Assembly: GCA_013362195.1 (NCBI GenBank) | Contig: JABFWM010000444.1 | Span: forward strand, 1-15,344 | Source of the DNA: Acidobacteriota bacterium | Lineage (GTDB): Bacteria; Acidobacteriota; Vicinamibacteria; Vicinamibacterales; 2-12-FULL-66-21 | Length of the DNA: 15,344 nt | Reading direction: 5' to 3' | Shown: in pieces, positions 1 to 6,944 of the stretch | Position numbering within the stretch: position 1 is the stretch's first letter | Layout: each line of letters begins with the position of its first letter | Notes under the pieces: generated by a model | What the model saw: only the letters and a program-made list of their open reading frames with translations | The model's database searches: none | Told to the model about the DNA's origin: nothing | Program-made: the position numbers and the translations under genes

Positions 1-261
1 GATCGGACCACGGGCGCGGTCACCGCGGCGATGCTGCCGGCGAACACGTCTGTCGCGGCCCATGCGAACGAGACGTGGATCATCGCCATCCACTACGGAA
101 CCTACGGCGGCGAGATCGTGCGTCTCGTCTACTTTGCCGGCGGCCTGGTTCCGGTCGTGCTCTTCTTCACCGGTGTGATCCACTGGTGGGTTCGCCGCCG
201 CCGTCCGCAACGGGCGTCCGAACTGTCTGGAGAGGAATTCTCCAGGCGCACGATCGGATGA
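1..261 (+). CDS. PepSY-associated membrane protein, C-terminal fragment
   Basis: The reading frame is open from the first base, so only the last 86 residues are present and the start lies outside the window. The visible part contains an IHYGTYGG segment, then a hydrophobic helix (about RLVYFAGGLVPVVLFFTGVI) and a WWVRRRR stretch. This arrangement is typical of the final transmembrane helix of PepSY-associated TM proteins, where a His-containing loop precedes the helix and a basic cytoplasmic tail follows it. Members of that family sit in the inner membrane and are often found beside TonB-dependent siderophore receptors, where a role in ferric reduction or iron uptake has been proposed. The partner genes, if any, lie to the left of the window. 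The family call rests on the C-terminus only. Confidence 0.72.
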   Translation, partial: DRTTGAVTAAMLPANTSVAAHANETWIIAIHYGTYGGEIVRLVYFAGGLVPVVLFFTGVIHWWVRRRRPQRASELSGEEFSRRTIG

Positions 262-346
262 TTCCGCAGATGTGCCGGGGAGACGCTGACTGGCGCAGAA
301 GGCACAGGTGTTGCTCGAGACTACAGGGAACGTCAGGGAGTGAAGA

Positions 347-592
347 ATGCAGAGTGAGCGACTGAAGCCGTTGCCTACCGACCAGGACACCGACTCGGAG
401 CTCGAGACGAGAATCCGCGCGGAGTTCACGGAGATGCCAGGCCTGAAGCTGACGCTGCCGCAGGCATCCCGGCTGTTCAGTGTTGAACGCGTGCGGTGCG
501 AACGGGTCCTCGAGGGACTGGTCACGAAGGGTGACTTGTCCGAGTGTGACGGTTCGTTCGTGCGGGTTGGCCCCGACCGCACATCCGGATAG
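347..592 (+). CDS. Small winged-helix-like hypothetical protein
   Basis: This 81-residue soluble protein is preceded by a GGGAG Shine-Dalgarno with good spacing to its ATG. After an acidic N-terminal arm of about 22 residues, the pattern is IRAEFTEMPGLKLTLPQASRL, then a second helix with RVRCERVLEGLV, then GDLSECDGSFVRV. This reads as helix, turn, recognition helix, short beta wing. Small proteins of this form are common in Acidobacteriota and some deltaproteobacterial genomes, usually annotated as hypothetical. A DNA-binding role is inferred from the pattern. It lies 85 bases after the PepSY-type gene on the same strand and converges with the broken response regulator. No ligand-binding domain is present, so it would be a single-domain regulator if it binds DNA. 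Confidence 0.72.
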   Translation: MQSERLKPLPTDQDTDSELETRIRAEFTEMPGLKLTLPQASRLFSVERVRCERVLEGLVTKGDLSECDGSFVRVGPDRTSG

Positions 593-772
593 CCGGGGCG
601 CCAGCGCTGCGACAGCCGGCAAATCGACCGCACGAGGAAGCTCGCGACGCCCTCGTCGGATATGGTCTCCCGCGACGGACGGGCGCAGCCCTGCGATGAC
701 GCGCGCGAACACTCATTCCGGTTCTCAGCCGTTCGATCATCTGGCGTCCCGCTCGAGCAGCCTCCTGCCGAC
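593..772. other. Convergent intergenic gap without a visible feature
   Basis: This gap separates the stops of two convergent genes. I looked for a strong hairpin followed by a T-run on either strand and for a short reading frame with a ribosome binding site, and found neither. The only structure is weak GC-rich self-complementarity near the left edge. Confidence 0.5.
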
Positions 773-1174
773 TCACCACGCGGCGGCCGTCGTCAGGCCA
801 AACTTCTCGATCCGATAGCAAACCTGGTCTCGATTCAGGCCGAGGAACGTGCCTGCCCTGGTCTGGTTCCCGCCACTGCGCTTGAGCGCCTGAACGACCA
901 GGCTTCGCTCCAGCTTCTCGAGATCGACACCGGCGGCCGGCAGCTCGAACCCGTCCCCGATGCTCACGGCGGCGGTCGCCACCGTGAAGTCTCGTGCGTC
1001 AAGGCGTTCGCTGTCTGACAACAGCATCGCGCGCTCGATCACGTTGCGAAGTTCCCGCACGTTTCCCGGCCAACCGTATCCCTGCAGCAGTGCGTAGGCG
1101 GCGGGCATCGCGCCTTGTACGCGTTTCCTGAACTCCGTGTTGAACGAGTCGATGAAGTGCGCGACGAGCAGTGG
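773..1174 (-). pseudogene. C-terminal fragment of NtrC-family regulator (AAA+ lid and Fis HTH)
   Basis: In this frame the sequence reads PLLVAHFIDSFNTEFRKRV, then WPGNVRELRNVIERAMLL (the sensor II and lid region of sigma-54 activators). It ends with a Fis-type HTH including LERSLVVQALKRSGGNQTRAGTFLGLNRDQVCYRIEKFG. These are the normal last 130 or so residues of an NtrC-type regulator. There is no start codon with a ribosome binding site of its own; the fragment continues the adjoining receiver fragment in another frame. Walker B, the sigma-54-contacting GAFTGA loop, sensor I and the arginine finger are not found in either fragment. The DNA-binding part is intact as sequence but is probably not translated with its receiver. 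Confidence 0.85.
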
Positions 1175-1713
1175 AGATCTTTTCCCGTGCCGCTCTCGCC
1201 GGTCAGCAGCACCGTCGAAGCGGGACTGCCGGCGACGCGGGCGATGAGGGCGCGCAGCGCTTTGATCGACTGGGACGCGCCGACGAGCCGTTGCAAGCTG
1301 TACGGCCGTGCCGCGTTCGTTCGGTACTGGCGGACCTCGCGGCGAAGGCGCGTCGTTTCCAGCGCGCGTTCGACGGCTGCCGACACCTCGTCGAGGTTGA
1401 AGGGCTTGTTGGCGAAATGATACGCGCCGTGCTTCATGGCCTCGACGGCCGTCTCGACGCTTGCGTAGGCCGTCAGCAGGATGACGAGAACGTCCTGATC
1501 GAAGTCCTTGATCCTGCGGAGGACGCTGACGCCGTCGGTGTCCGGCAGCCGGTAATCCAGCAGCACCAGATCGACGCCTTCCTGCAGCTTCTCCAGGGCG
1601 GCCTGTCCCGTCCCGGCCTCGAGGACGTCGTATCCCTCGGCGTGCAGGCGCTCAGTCAGAGACCAGCGGATAAGCGCTTCATCGTCGACAACGAGGATCG
1701 TGGCTTCAGGCAT
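1039..1713 (-). pseudogene. Truncated sigma-54-dependent response regulator (receiver and Walker A)
   Basis: The start is the ATG at 1713 (MPEATILVVDDE), with a GGAG upstream; an earlier in-frame start would only add an unconserved leader. Residues 1-118 form a receiver domain with the acidic pair D10/D11, phospho-acceptor D53 (LVLLDYRLPDTDG), T81 and K103 (NKPFNLDE). A linker follows, then the beginning of the AAA+ domain, with Walker A GESGTGKD at 172-179. Directly after K178-D179 the homology stops and about 45 unrelated residues run to the stop at 1039, while another frame picks up the C-terminal part of the same family. About 155-165 residues typical of the family are missing. The product could still be a phosphorylatable receiver but could not act as a sigma-54 ATPase. 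The intact ancestor would have been a two-component output regulator; no cognate kinase is in the window. Confidence 0.87.
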
Positions 1714-1820
1714 GGCGTTCGAGGCGGCTCCAGCCCGCTGAGGGCGAGAGTGCACCGCGAATGCCGCTGCCGGAAGCCAGAGATCACGCCTGATTTTGCC
1801 GACGCCGGGCGAACGGCTCA

Positions 1821-1849
1821 GGAATTTTCCCCGCCGCGTGAAAAATTCC
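1821..1849. repeat. AT-rich inverted repeat between regulator and GT4 gene
   Basis: GGAATTTT at 1821-1828 and AAAATTCC at 1842-1849 are perfect 8-base inverted arms around a 13-base GC-rich spacer. They stand out in a very GC-rich intergenic stretch. The repeat lies about 110 bases upstream of the regulator start and about 80 bases downstream of the end of the GT4 operon. It could be an operator for the regulator gene or a terminator-like hairpin for the operon, although it lacks a T-run and a GC-rich stem. Confidence 0.6.
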
Positions 1850-1926
1850 CCCGCAGCGCGCTGGCCCCCAGGACCGGGTTCACGCGTCCACGCTTGGCCC
1901 GCGGTTCGCCTCGCGCACGACGTGGA

Positions 1927-3192
1927 TCAGATCCGCTGAAGGTTGCGATCGATCGGTGCGCGCCTCTCGGTGGCCACCGCGCGATCGTTCACCGCCATAC
2001 ATGCGGCTTCATAGCGAGCGACCATTCGCGCCGCGGCGACCGTCCATGTGTGAGCCGCAGCGGTGCGGCGGCCGGCGATGATCCGGCGTTGCCGCTCGTC
2101 GGGAGCGTCGAGACACGCGGCAATTGTCGAGGCCATGGCGGCGGCGTCCGCGGTGCTCAGCCACGCGTTCTCCTGCGAGGCATACGTACGAATGCCGCCC
2201 GACGCCGGCGCAATCACCGGCGTGCCGGCGGCCATGGCCTCGAGCGGCCCGATGCCGAACGGCTCGCGCGGGTTGGGATGCACGAACCCGTCGCAGGCGT
2301 GCATGAGCCTCCACAGCGCGTCGCGCCGGAGATGACCGAGCAGATGAACGCGCCCCGGCGCGAGCGCGGCGGATTCGGCTTCGAGCCGGGTGCGAAGGGG
2401 ACCGTCGCCAGCGACGACGAGATGCACCGGAGGGGTTCGTGCCGCGAGCTGCGCCATGATCCCCGGCAGGATGGACACGCGCTTCTCCGGGGACAGACGG
2501 CCGGAGTAGAGCAGGATGGTGGCGTCTGGCCGGCCACACCGCGCGAGTAGTTCGCGACGCCCGGTGGCGATGTCCGAGGGGGGCGGCGCCGCTGGAACAT
2601 CGACGCCCGGTGGGCACACGTGGACGGGCCTGAGGTGTGGCGCACGCATCGCGCGTCGCAGCTCCTCGGCGGTGTATGCGGAATTGGCCAGATGTACGTC
2701 GAACATCCCCATGTACACCCGGCCGATGACTTCCCGCGCGAAGGCGCGAGCCGCCGGTCCGGTTCGCACGAACGCCTCGACGTTGTCGTCCATCCGCTCG
2801 CAGCTCAGACCGACGAGCGCGGGACGGCGGCCCCGCCAGCGCCGGCGAATGAGCCCGGCGAAGAAGCACAACGAGTACTTGTCGCAGACCTCGACGACGT
2901 CGGGCCGCTCGTCCTCGAGCAGCTGCCACAGGCGACCGCGACCGACCCGGATGAAGCGGTGCGGCAGCAGCATGCGATAGCGGCCGTCGGCAACCGGACT
3001 TCGCGGCGCGCGCACGTGAACGATCCGCGTGAACCGCCCGCGCCGCTCGTCTCGATCCGCCGCCGCCGGGACGACCAGGGTCATGCGGCGGCCGTGCTGC
3101 TCCGCATGCTCGAGCAGCGCGTGGTACATCGTCCGGATGCCGCCGGAGTGCTCGTGGTAGGCGTTCGTCAGATGCAGCGTCGAAATCGCCAT
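1927..3192 (-). CDS. GT4-family glycosyltransferase (second of the operon)
   Basis: This 421-residue protein has the GT-B fold layout of family GT4. The N-terminal half carries a glycine pair in SGGIRT (residues 16-21). The C-terminal half contains LLYSGRLSPEKRV (about 227-239), VVAGDGPL (259-266) and the nucleotide-sugar signature EPFGIGPLEAMAAGTPVIA, with the E-X7-E pair at E310 and E318. Such enzymes transfer a sugar from a nucleotide donor at the cytoplasmic face, here probably to a lipid-linked or membrane acceptor. The ATG at 3192 has GGAGG just upstream and lies inside the end of the preceding membrane-protein gene (25-base overlap), so translation is likely coupled. It is the last gene of the operon. 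Donor and acceptor cannot be named from sequence. Confidence 0.9.
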   Translation of the reverse strand: MAISTLHLTNAYHEHSGGIRTMYHALLEHAEQHGRRMTLVVPAAADRDERRGRFTRIVHVRAPRSPVADGRYRMLLPHRFIRVGRGRLWQLLEDERPDVVEVCDKYSLCFFAGLIRRRWRGRRPALVGLSCERMDDNVEAFVRTGPAARAFAREVIGRVYMGMFDVHLANSAYTAEELRRAMRAPHLRPVHVCPPGVDVPAAPPPSDIATGRRELLARCGRPDATILLYSGRLSPEKRVSILPGIMAQLAARTPPVHLVVAGDGPLRTRLEAESAALAPGRVHLLGHLRRDALWRLMHACDGFVHPNPREPFGIGPLEAMAAGTPVIAPASGGIRTYASQENAWLSTADAAAMASTIAACLDAPDERQRRIIAGRRTAAAHTWTVAAARMVARYEAACMAVNDRAVATERRAPIDRNLQRI

Positions 3193-3755
3193 AGTCCTCC
3201 ACGGCGCCGCCGGCGCGTGCAGACGTCGCCTGCGGCGACAACAATCGCTTTCAGGAACGCGGCCATCAGGACCGGCAGCCGGCGGAGATCATCGCCGAGC
3301 GTTTGCTGTCCGTCGCCGACGATCAACGCACCGCGGCGCATGGCGAACAGGTTGAAGGACGTGGTGATCATCGTGAACGCGACGGACACGGCAATGCTCT
3401 CGCCCAGACGGACCGTCCCCGCGAGACGATGAACCGTGTACTCCGCGAGATGACCGGCCGCGGGAATCACGAGGAGCGCGGTCGCGACCGCTGCCGCGGG
3501 CGGCCGCGCCTTGCACAGCGCCTGCGTTGCGCTGCCGAGCGTACCGGAGGCGATGATGCGGAACGTCATCTCCGTCACCATCGCCCTCAGGCCCGCGTCA
3601 ACGCCCGCCGGCAGGTTGACGGTCAGGAAGATCGCCGCGCGACACGCCGAGCTGAGCACCGCCGATTTCCAGTTCCAGCTGCGTACGAGGTGGCGCACCG
3701 GGTGCCGGACGAGGCTGAAGAGGACGTCGCCGACGCCGGGAGCGTTTTTGCTCAC
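3168..3755 (-). CDS. Small multi-pass membrane protein of unknown family
   Basis: I place the start at the GTG at 3755, which overlaps the stop of the upstream GT4 gene in a GTGA arrangement; longer versions would run back into that gene. The 195-residue product has hydrophobic segments at about 33-50, 87-105, 121-137 and 160-176 and a very basic C-terminus (RRRRRGGLWRFRR), consistent with three or four membrane passes. Residues 13-31 (LFSLVRHPVRHLVRSWNWK) may form an amphipathic helix. I do not recognise the family. Its position between two glycosyltransferases, overlapped at both ends, suggests that it works with them, for example as a membrane anchor or a lipid or sugar transporter subunit. 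That is inference from context only. Confidence 0.75.
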   Translation of the reverse strand: MSKNAPGVGDVLFSLVRHPVRHLVRSWNWKSAVLSSACRAAIFLTVNLPAGVDAGLRAMVTEMTFRIIASGTLGSATQALCKARPPAAAVATALLVIPAAGHLAEYTVHRLAGTVRLGESIAVSVAFTMITTSFNLFAMRRGALIVGDGQQTLGDDLRRLPVLMAAFLKAIVVAAGDVCTRRRRRGGLWRFRRCI

Positions 3756-4936
3756 AGCCGCGACGCCGCGCCACCGGCGAGCGGCACGGCGCCGTTCGGC
3801 CGCGCGCGCGCCGCGCGCGCCAGCTGATACCGGTAGGCGCTGAACACCGGCTCCAGTGCCGCCGTCCACGACCGGCCTGCCGCGAACCGGCGGGCCGCCG
3901 CGCTCATTTGCGTCCGGCGATCGGCATCGTAGAGGAGCTCGGCGATCCGCCGGCAGAAGTCGGCGGCATCACGTGAACGGCACACGTACCCTGTTTCCTC
4001 GTCACGCATGTTCTCGCGCGCGCCGCCGCCATCGGCGACGACGACCGGGAGGCCCGATGCCTGCGCCTCGAGTACGACGTTGCCGGCGGTGTCCGTCTCA
4101 CTGGGGAACACGAGCACGTCTGCCGACGCCATGACGACCGCGACGTCTTCGTGCCGCAGATTTCCCGTGAACACCGCGTCCGGGCACCGCTCCTTCAACT
4201 CGGGCGTCATCGGGCCGTCGCCCACGATGATCAACCGATGCGACGCCCGATAACGATGGAGCAGGGCGCCGAGCGGTTCGAGCACGTCGAGCCCCTTCTC
4301 GCGCGAGACACGGCCGACGTAGAGCAGGGCCGGGCGCCGCTCGCCCACGCTCCATCGCTGGCGCAGCTCGAGCGATCGGCGCGCCGGTGAGAAGAGGATC
4401 GTGTCGACGCCGCGCGGCCACAGTGCCAGCCGGTCGCGGCGCCAACGTTTCGAGACGAGGTGCTCGAGCGTGTCGTGCGAGGGCACGAGCACCGGCTGGC
4501 ATCGGCCGTAGAGCCACCGCATGTACGCGTCCATCAAGCGCCCGAGGCGCGGGGAGCCGCTCAGGATCGCGGTGTAGTCGCCGAGATTGGTATGAAAGCT
4601 GCCGACGAGCGGCAGGTCCTCACTGGCGCCGAGGTATCGCGCGGCGAGACCGACGGGCCCCGGCGTCGTCACGTGCACGAGCCGTACGCCGTCGGCCGCG
4701 AGCTCGCGTCGCAGCCGTCCGACGCGCGGGACGTACATGCGCATGTCGCCGTAGAACGGGATCGGCAGGCTGAGCGAGCGGATCGCGAGGTACTGAGGCT
4801 CGTCGATCTCGAGATCGGATGCCGTGTAGACGCGGACCCGCAGGTCCCGCGGCGCATGCCGAAGCAGCGCCTCCAGCGTCGTGGTGACGCCGTTGGTCTT
4901 GTCGAAGTCGTTGTCGGTGATGATCGCGACGCTCAT
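3752..4936 (-). CDS. GT4-family glycosyltransferase, MgtA/SQD2-like (first of the operon)
   Basis: The product is 394 residues, beginning MSVAIITDNDF at an ATG that shares its A with the stop of the upstream PHP gene (TGATG). GT-B features include the NGV loop (15-17), SFHTN (114-118), a PRGVDT segment (174-179), YVGRVSREKG (206-215), VGDGP (238-242) and SETDTAGNVVLEAQASGLPVV (279-299). The last matches the alpha-mannosyl, glucosyl and sulfoquinovosyl transferase branch (MgtA, PimB, SQD2), in which the usual first Glu of the E-X7-E pair is read here as D282 with E290. The family typically glycosylates diacylglycerol or phosphatidylinositol-type lipids, so a membrane-lipid acceptor is plausible. 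The Ala-Arg-rich tail is encoded by a CG-alternating run. Donor specificity is not determined. Confidence 0.9.
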   Translation of the reverse strand: MSVAIITDNDFDKTNGVTTTLEALLRHAPRDLRVRVYTASDLEIDEPQYLAIRSLSLPIPFYGDMRMYVPRVGRLRRELAADGVRLVHVTTPGPVGLAARYLGASEDLPLVGSFHTNLGDYTAILSGSPRLGRLMDAYMRWLYGRCQPVLVPSHDTLEHLVSKRWRRDRLALWPRGVDTILFSPARRSLELRQRWSVGERRPALLYVGRVSREKGLDVLEPLGALLHRYRASHRLIIVGDGPMTPELKERCPDAVFTGNLRHEDVAVVMASADVLVFPSETDTAGNVVLEAQASGLPVVVADGGGARENMRDEETGYVCRSRDAADFCRRIAELLYDADRRTQMSAAARRFAAGRSWTAALEPVFSAYRYQLARAARARPNGAVPLAGGAASRL

Positions 4937-5841
4937 CACGCGGCCTCGGGCAGCCTGATTGACGGACGCTCGACGAGATCGAGGAGGAGGTTGCGGTTGA
5001 ACCGGTCTTCGAGAATGAAATGCCCGAGCGCCACCGCGAGCGGAACCGCAATCAGCGGCAGGCCGAGCAGGCCGCCAGCCAGTACCGCGTGCCGGCGCCA
5101 ATCGCCCGGACGCGCGACGAGCTGACGCACGCGATCGATGTAGAAGCTCGTCGCGATGCGGCAGATGTCCGAGGCCATCGTGAAGTAGTGCCCTTCCCGT
5201 CCGCCCGCGCGGCAGCGGCCGGCTCTCAGTCCGTCGAGAAACGCCTCGCGGCTGTCGGCGCCCGGCACTTCCACCCACGTGCGGCCGACACCTCGCAGCG
5301 TGTGCGAGTCGCTGCCGCCGACGCCGATCTTGCGATGGCCGGCGGCCAGCGCCGCCGCCGTGCGATTCTGGCTCGAGAGGCGGGACCCGTTGCGGATCTC
5401 GAGGCCGTCGATCCAGGGCAGCAGCGCCGCGATGTGCGGGGCGGTGATGTCGCCGTTGATCCGCGAGGCGACGTGATTGAGGCTCGTGAACAGCCGCTGC
5501 TCCTTCAGGTACGGCAGCAGCTCGCGAACGTCGCGGCGCAGGCGCTGCACTTCACGGAACTGCGCCTCCGACAGCCCCAGGACGCCGAGGTGGACCCGCA
5601 CGCCGTCGCCGGGAAACACGCAGGTCACCTCGCATCCGACGATGACGTCAGGCCGGTGCGCGATGGTCAGCGCACCTTCGATCGAATCGTGATCGGTGAT
5701 GGCCACCAGATCCATCCCGCGCTGGCGCGCGCGGCGATAGACCGCTTCGACCGAGTTGTACGACTCGCGCATGACCGCCGCGATGGGCTTGATCGTGGAA
5801 TGGCCCGAGAAGACGGTGTGCACGTGCGAATCCAGCTTCAT
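4936..5841 (-). CDS. PHP-domain phosphoesterase with C-terminal membrane segment
   Basis: The ATG at 5841 is chosen over an in-frame upstream start because it follows a near-perfect AGGAGGT (5845-5851) and begins directly with MKLDSHVHT. The 301-residue protein shows the PHP metal-binding set: HxH at 6/8, TDHD at 49-52, E71 (GCEVT), H84, NH at 122-123, and D178/H180 in GGSDSHT. PHP proteins of this type are usually metal-dependent phosphoesterases. After residue 220 the fold ends and a hydrophobic helix (about 252-277, AVLAGGLLGLPLIAVPLAVALG) follows, so the enzyme is probably membrane-attached with the catalytic domain in the cytoplasm. It heads the operon, one base overlapping the first glycosyltransferase. 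A role in removing a phosphate from a lipid or glycolipid intermediate is inferred from context. Confidence 0.9.
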   Translation of the reverse strand: MKLDSHVHTVFSGHSTIKPIAAVMRESYNSVEAVYRRARQRGMDLVAITDHDSIEGALTIAHRPDVIVGCEVTCVFPGDGVRVHLGVLGLSEAQFREVQRLRRDVRELLPYLKEQRLFTSLNHVASRINGDITAPHIAALLPWIDGLEIRNGSRLSSQNRTAAALAAGHRKIGVGGSDSHTLRGVGRTWVEVPGADSREAFLDGLRAGRCRAGGREGHYFTMASDICRIATSFYIDRVRQLVARPGDWRRHAVLAGGLLGLPLIAVPLAVALGHFILEDRFNRNLLLDLVERPSIRLPEAA

Positions 5842-5844
5842 GCG

Positions 5845-5851
5845 ACCTCCT
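5845..5851 (-). promoter_or_regulatory. Strong Shine-Dalgarno deciding the PHP gene start
   Basis: On the minus strand AGGAGGT lies three bases before the ATG at 5841. It is the best ribosome binding site in the operon and excludes the alternative start 24 bases upstream. The downstream genes rely on overlaps. Confidence 0.8.
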
Positions 5852-5933
5852 GCACGGCGGGGCATCCGCGCCCGCCCGAATGACGAACATCCGCTTGCGA
5901 GAGTCGCCTGCTGGGTTCGGGCGACCTGATCGG

Positions 5934-5996
5934 CCGGGCAACGCGGCCCGGTACCGGTGACGGTGTCATGACCGCATGACGGGCCCGTGGCACCGG
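5934..5996. promoter_or_regulatory. Palindrome cluster upstream of the PHP-GT4 operon
   Basis: Several inverted repeats lie side by side: CCGGGC/GCCCGG (5934-5939 and 5946-5951), the palindrome CCGGTACCGG (5948-5957), GTCATG/CATGAC (5965-5970 and 5975-5980), ACGGGCCCGT (5979-5988) and an outer CCGGTG/CACCGG pair (5954-5959 and 5991-5996). The last sets nest into an imperfect hairpin of 5954-5996 with 16 base pairs and an ACCG loop. The cluster sits between the stop of the LolA-like gene and the operon start. It could be a terminator for the former, a structured leader for the latter, or a set of operators. There is no T-run. Confidence 0.55.
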
Positions 5997-6029
5997 CGCG
6001 ACTGCCGGGTAAATTGACCGGGTCGAGGC

Positions 6030-6769
6030 TCAGTGCCTTGCCCCCGTGCCGCTCGACCTCGCCGCGACGGGCGCGGGGGTGGGGAGAGGGCCGTCGTTGA
6101 TCGCCTCGTACTCGTACTGCATCGAGAAGGTGCAGCGGCCGGCGAGCAGGACATCCGCCGTCGACTCCATCGACACGGGCACGCGTACCCCGGCAATGCG
6201 CGAGTACCGCCGGATCACGTCAACGCGGCGCGTCCAGAACGACGGCCGCTTGACGAGCCGTCCTTCGACGGCAATGAGGTCGGCGCGATCGTCCGTCACG
6301 AGGATGGTGCCCTCGACCACCATGCTGTCGGATCGACGCGGGCGAATCGCGATACGCACCAGACCGCTGTCGAGGCGCTCCTCGGGTCCGAAATCGTAAT
6401 TGGCCCGGTTCAGCGCGGCGCGCTGGCGATCGTCGGCGTTCCAGGCGCGGCGCTCCGCCTCGAGCGCCGCGCGCAGCACCTTCGATCGGATGACGCCCGA
6501 GCCGGTTTCCTCGACGATGTCGTACTGAAAGCCGCGTGCGGGATCGAGGGACGTGACCGCGGTGAGCGTGGCCTTCATGCGGCCGTTCCGCGCCGCCGCC
6601 TCGAGATACCTCACCGCCCGGTAACTGACCAGCGGCACGTCGTCGGCGTCCAGAAACTGCATGACGTGCGCGTCCGGTGTGCCGCCAGCGCCGGCGCCGG
6701 TTCCTGCGATCCACTGATCAACGCGCCGCCAAGACACACCCACACCAGGCCCGTGACTGCTGTCCGCAT
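6030..6769 (-). pseudogene. Secreted LolA-like protein, frameshifted after its signal peptide
   Basis: The start at 6769 (MRTAVTGLVWVCLGGALISG) follows GGAGG with five-base spacing and encodes a convincing signal peptide. That frame stops at 6611. The body of the protein is one frame away, running from about TPDAHVMQFLDADD to the stop at 6030. It includes LVSYRAVRYLEAAARNG, ARGFQYDIVEETGSGVIRSK and RRSDSMVVEGTILVTDD. The alternating strands, and the later LIAVEGRLVKRPSFWTRRV and ADVLLAGRCTFSMQYEYE, resemble LolA/LolB-like outer-membrane-lipoprotein-sorting-type proteins common in Acidobacteriota. A -1 change of frame within about 6676-6701 restores a protein of about 247 residues. That spot is a GCCGGCGCC-rich repeat with no recognisable slippery heptamer, so a one-base indel or sequencing error is more likely than programmed shifting. 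The function of the family is unknown to me. Confidence 0.7.
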
Positions 6770-6774
6770 CTTTG

Positions 6775-6787
6775 CCTCCGATATCGG
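6775..6787 (-). promoter_or_regulatory. Palindrome overlapping the ribosome binding site of the LolA-like gene
   Basis: CCGATATCGG (6778-6787) is a perfect 10-base palindrome. On the minus strand its last two bases are the first two of the GGAGG Shine-Dalgarno (6775-6779). A protein bound here would block translation or transcription of the gene. Chance occurrence is possible. Confidence 0.4.
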
Positions 6788-6944
6788 GTGTTGCGGTCGC
6801 CGCGCTGGGACACGAGCGACGGTCATGAGAAAAGGAGGGGGCGAGCGAACGCAGGCTAGCGGAGGTGTGTAACCCGCCGGTGGCAGCGCCGAAAAACCTG
6901 TGCAACGTCGCACGGCCGTCACAGCATCCGGCGACACTGGCCGC

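Noticed and set aside
1894..1910. Possible sigma-54 promoter (TGG followed by N10 and GC)
   Set aside because: It points rightwards into the 3' end of a minus-strand gene with nothing to express, and the match is easy to find by chance in this GC content.
1171..2550. Plus-strand open frame crossing the regulator and the GT4 gene
   Set aside because: It spans two well-supported minus-strand genes and the gap between them, and its translation is Arg/Gly-rich without motifs.
3756..3869. Longer N-terminus for the small membrane protein
   Set aside because: It would extend far into the upstream GT4 gene, is Arg/Ala-rich without a hydrophobic pattern, and the GTGA overlap gives a normal coupled start.
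5020..5883. Plus-strand open frame opposite the PHP gene
   Set aside because: The PHP metal-binding motifs and strong ribosome binding site are on the minus strand; the plus frame has no recognisable domain.
6676..6701. Programmed -1 ribosomal frameshift in the LolA-like gene
   Set aside because: The required direction is -1, but there is no X-XXY-YYZ slippery heptamer; a repeat-associated indel explains the data more simply.
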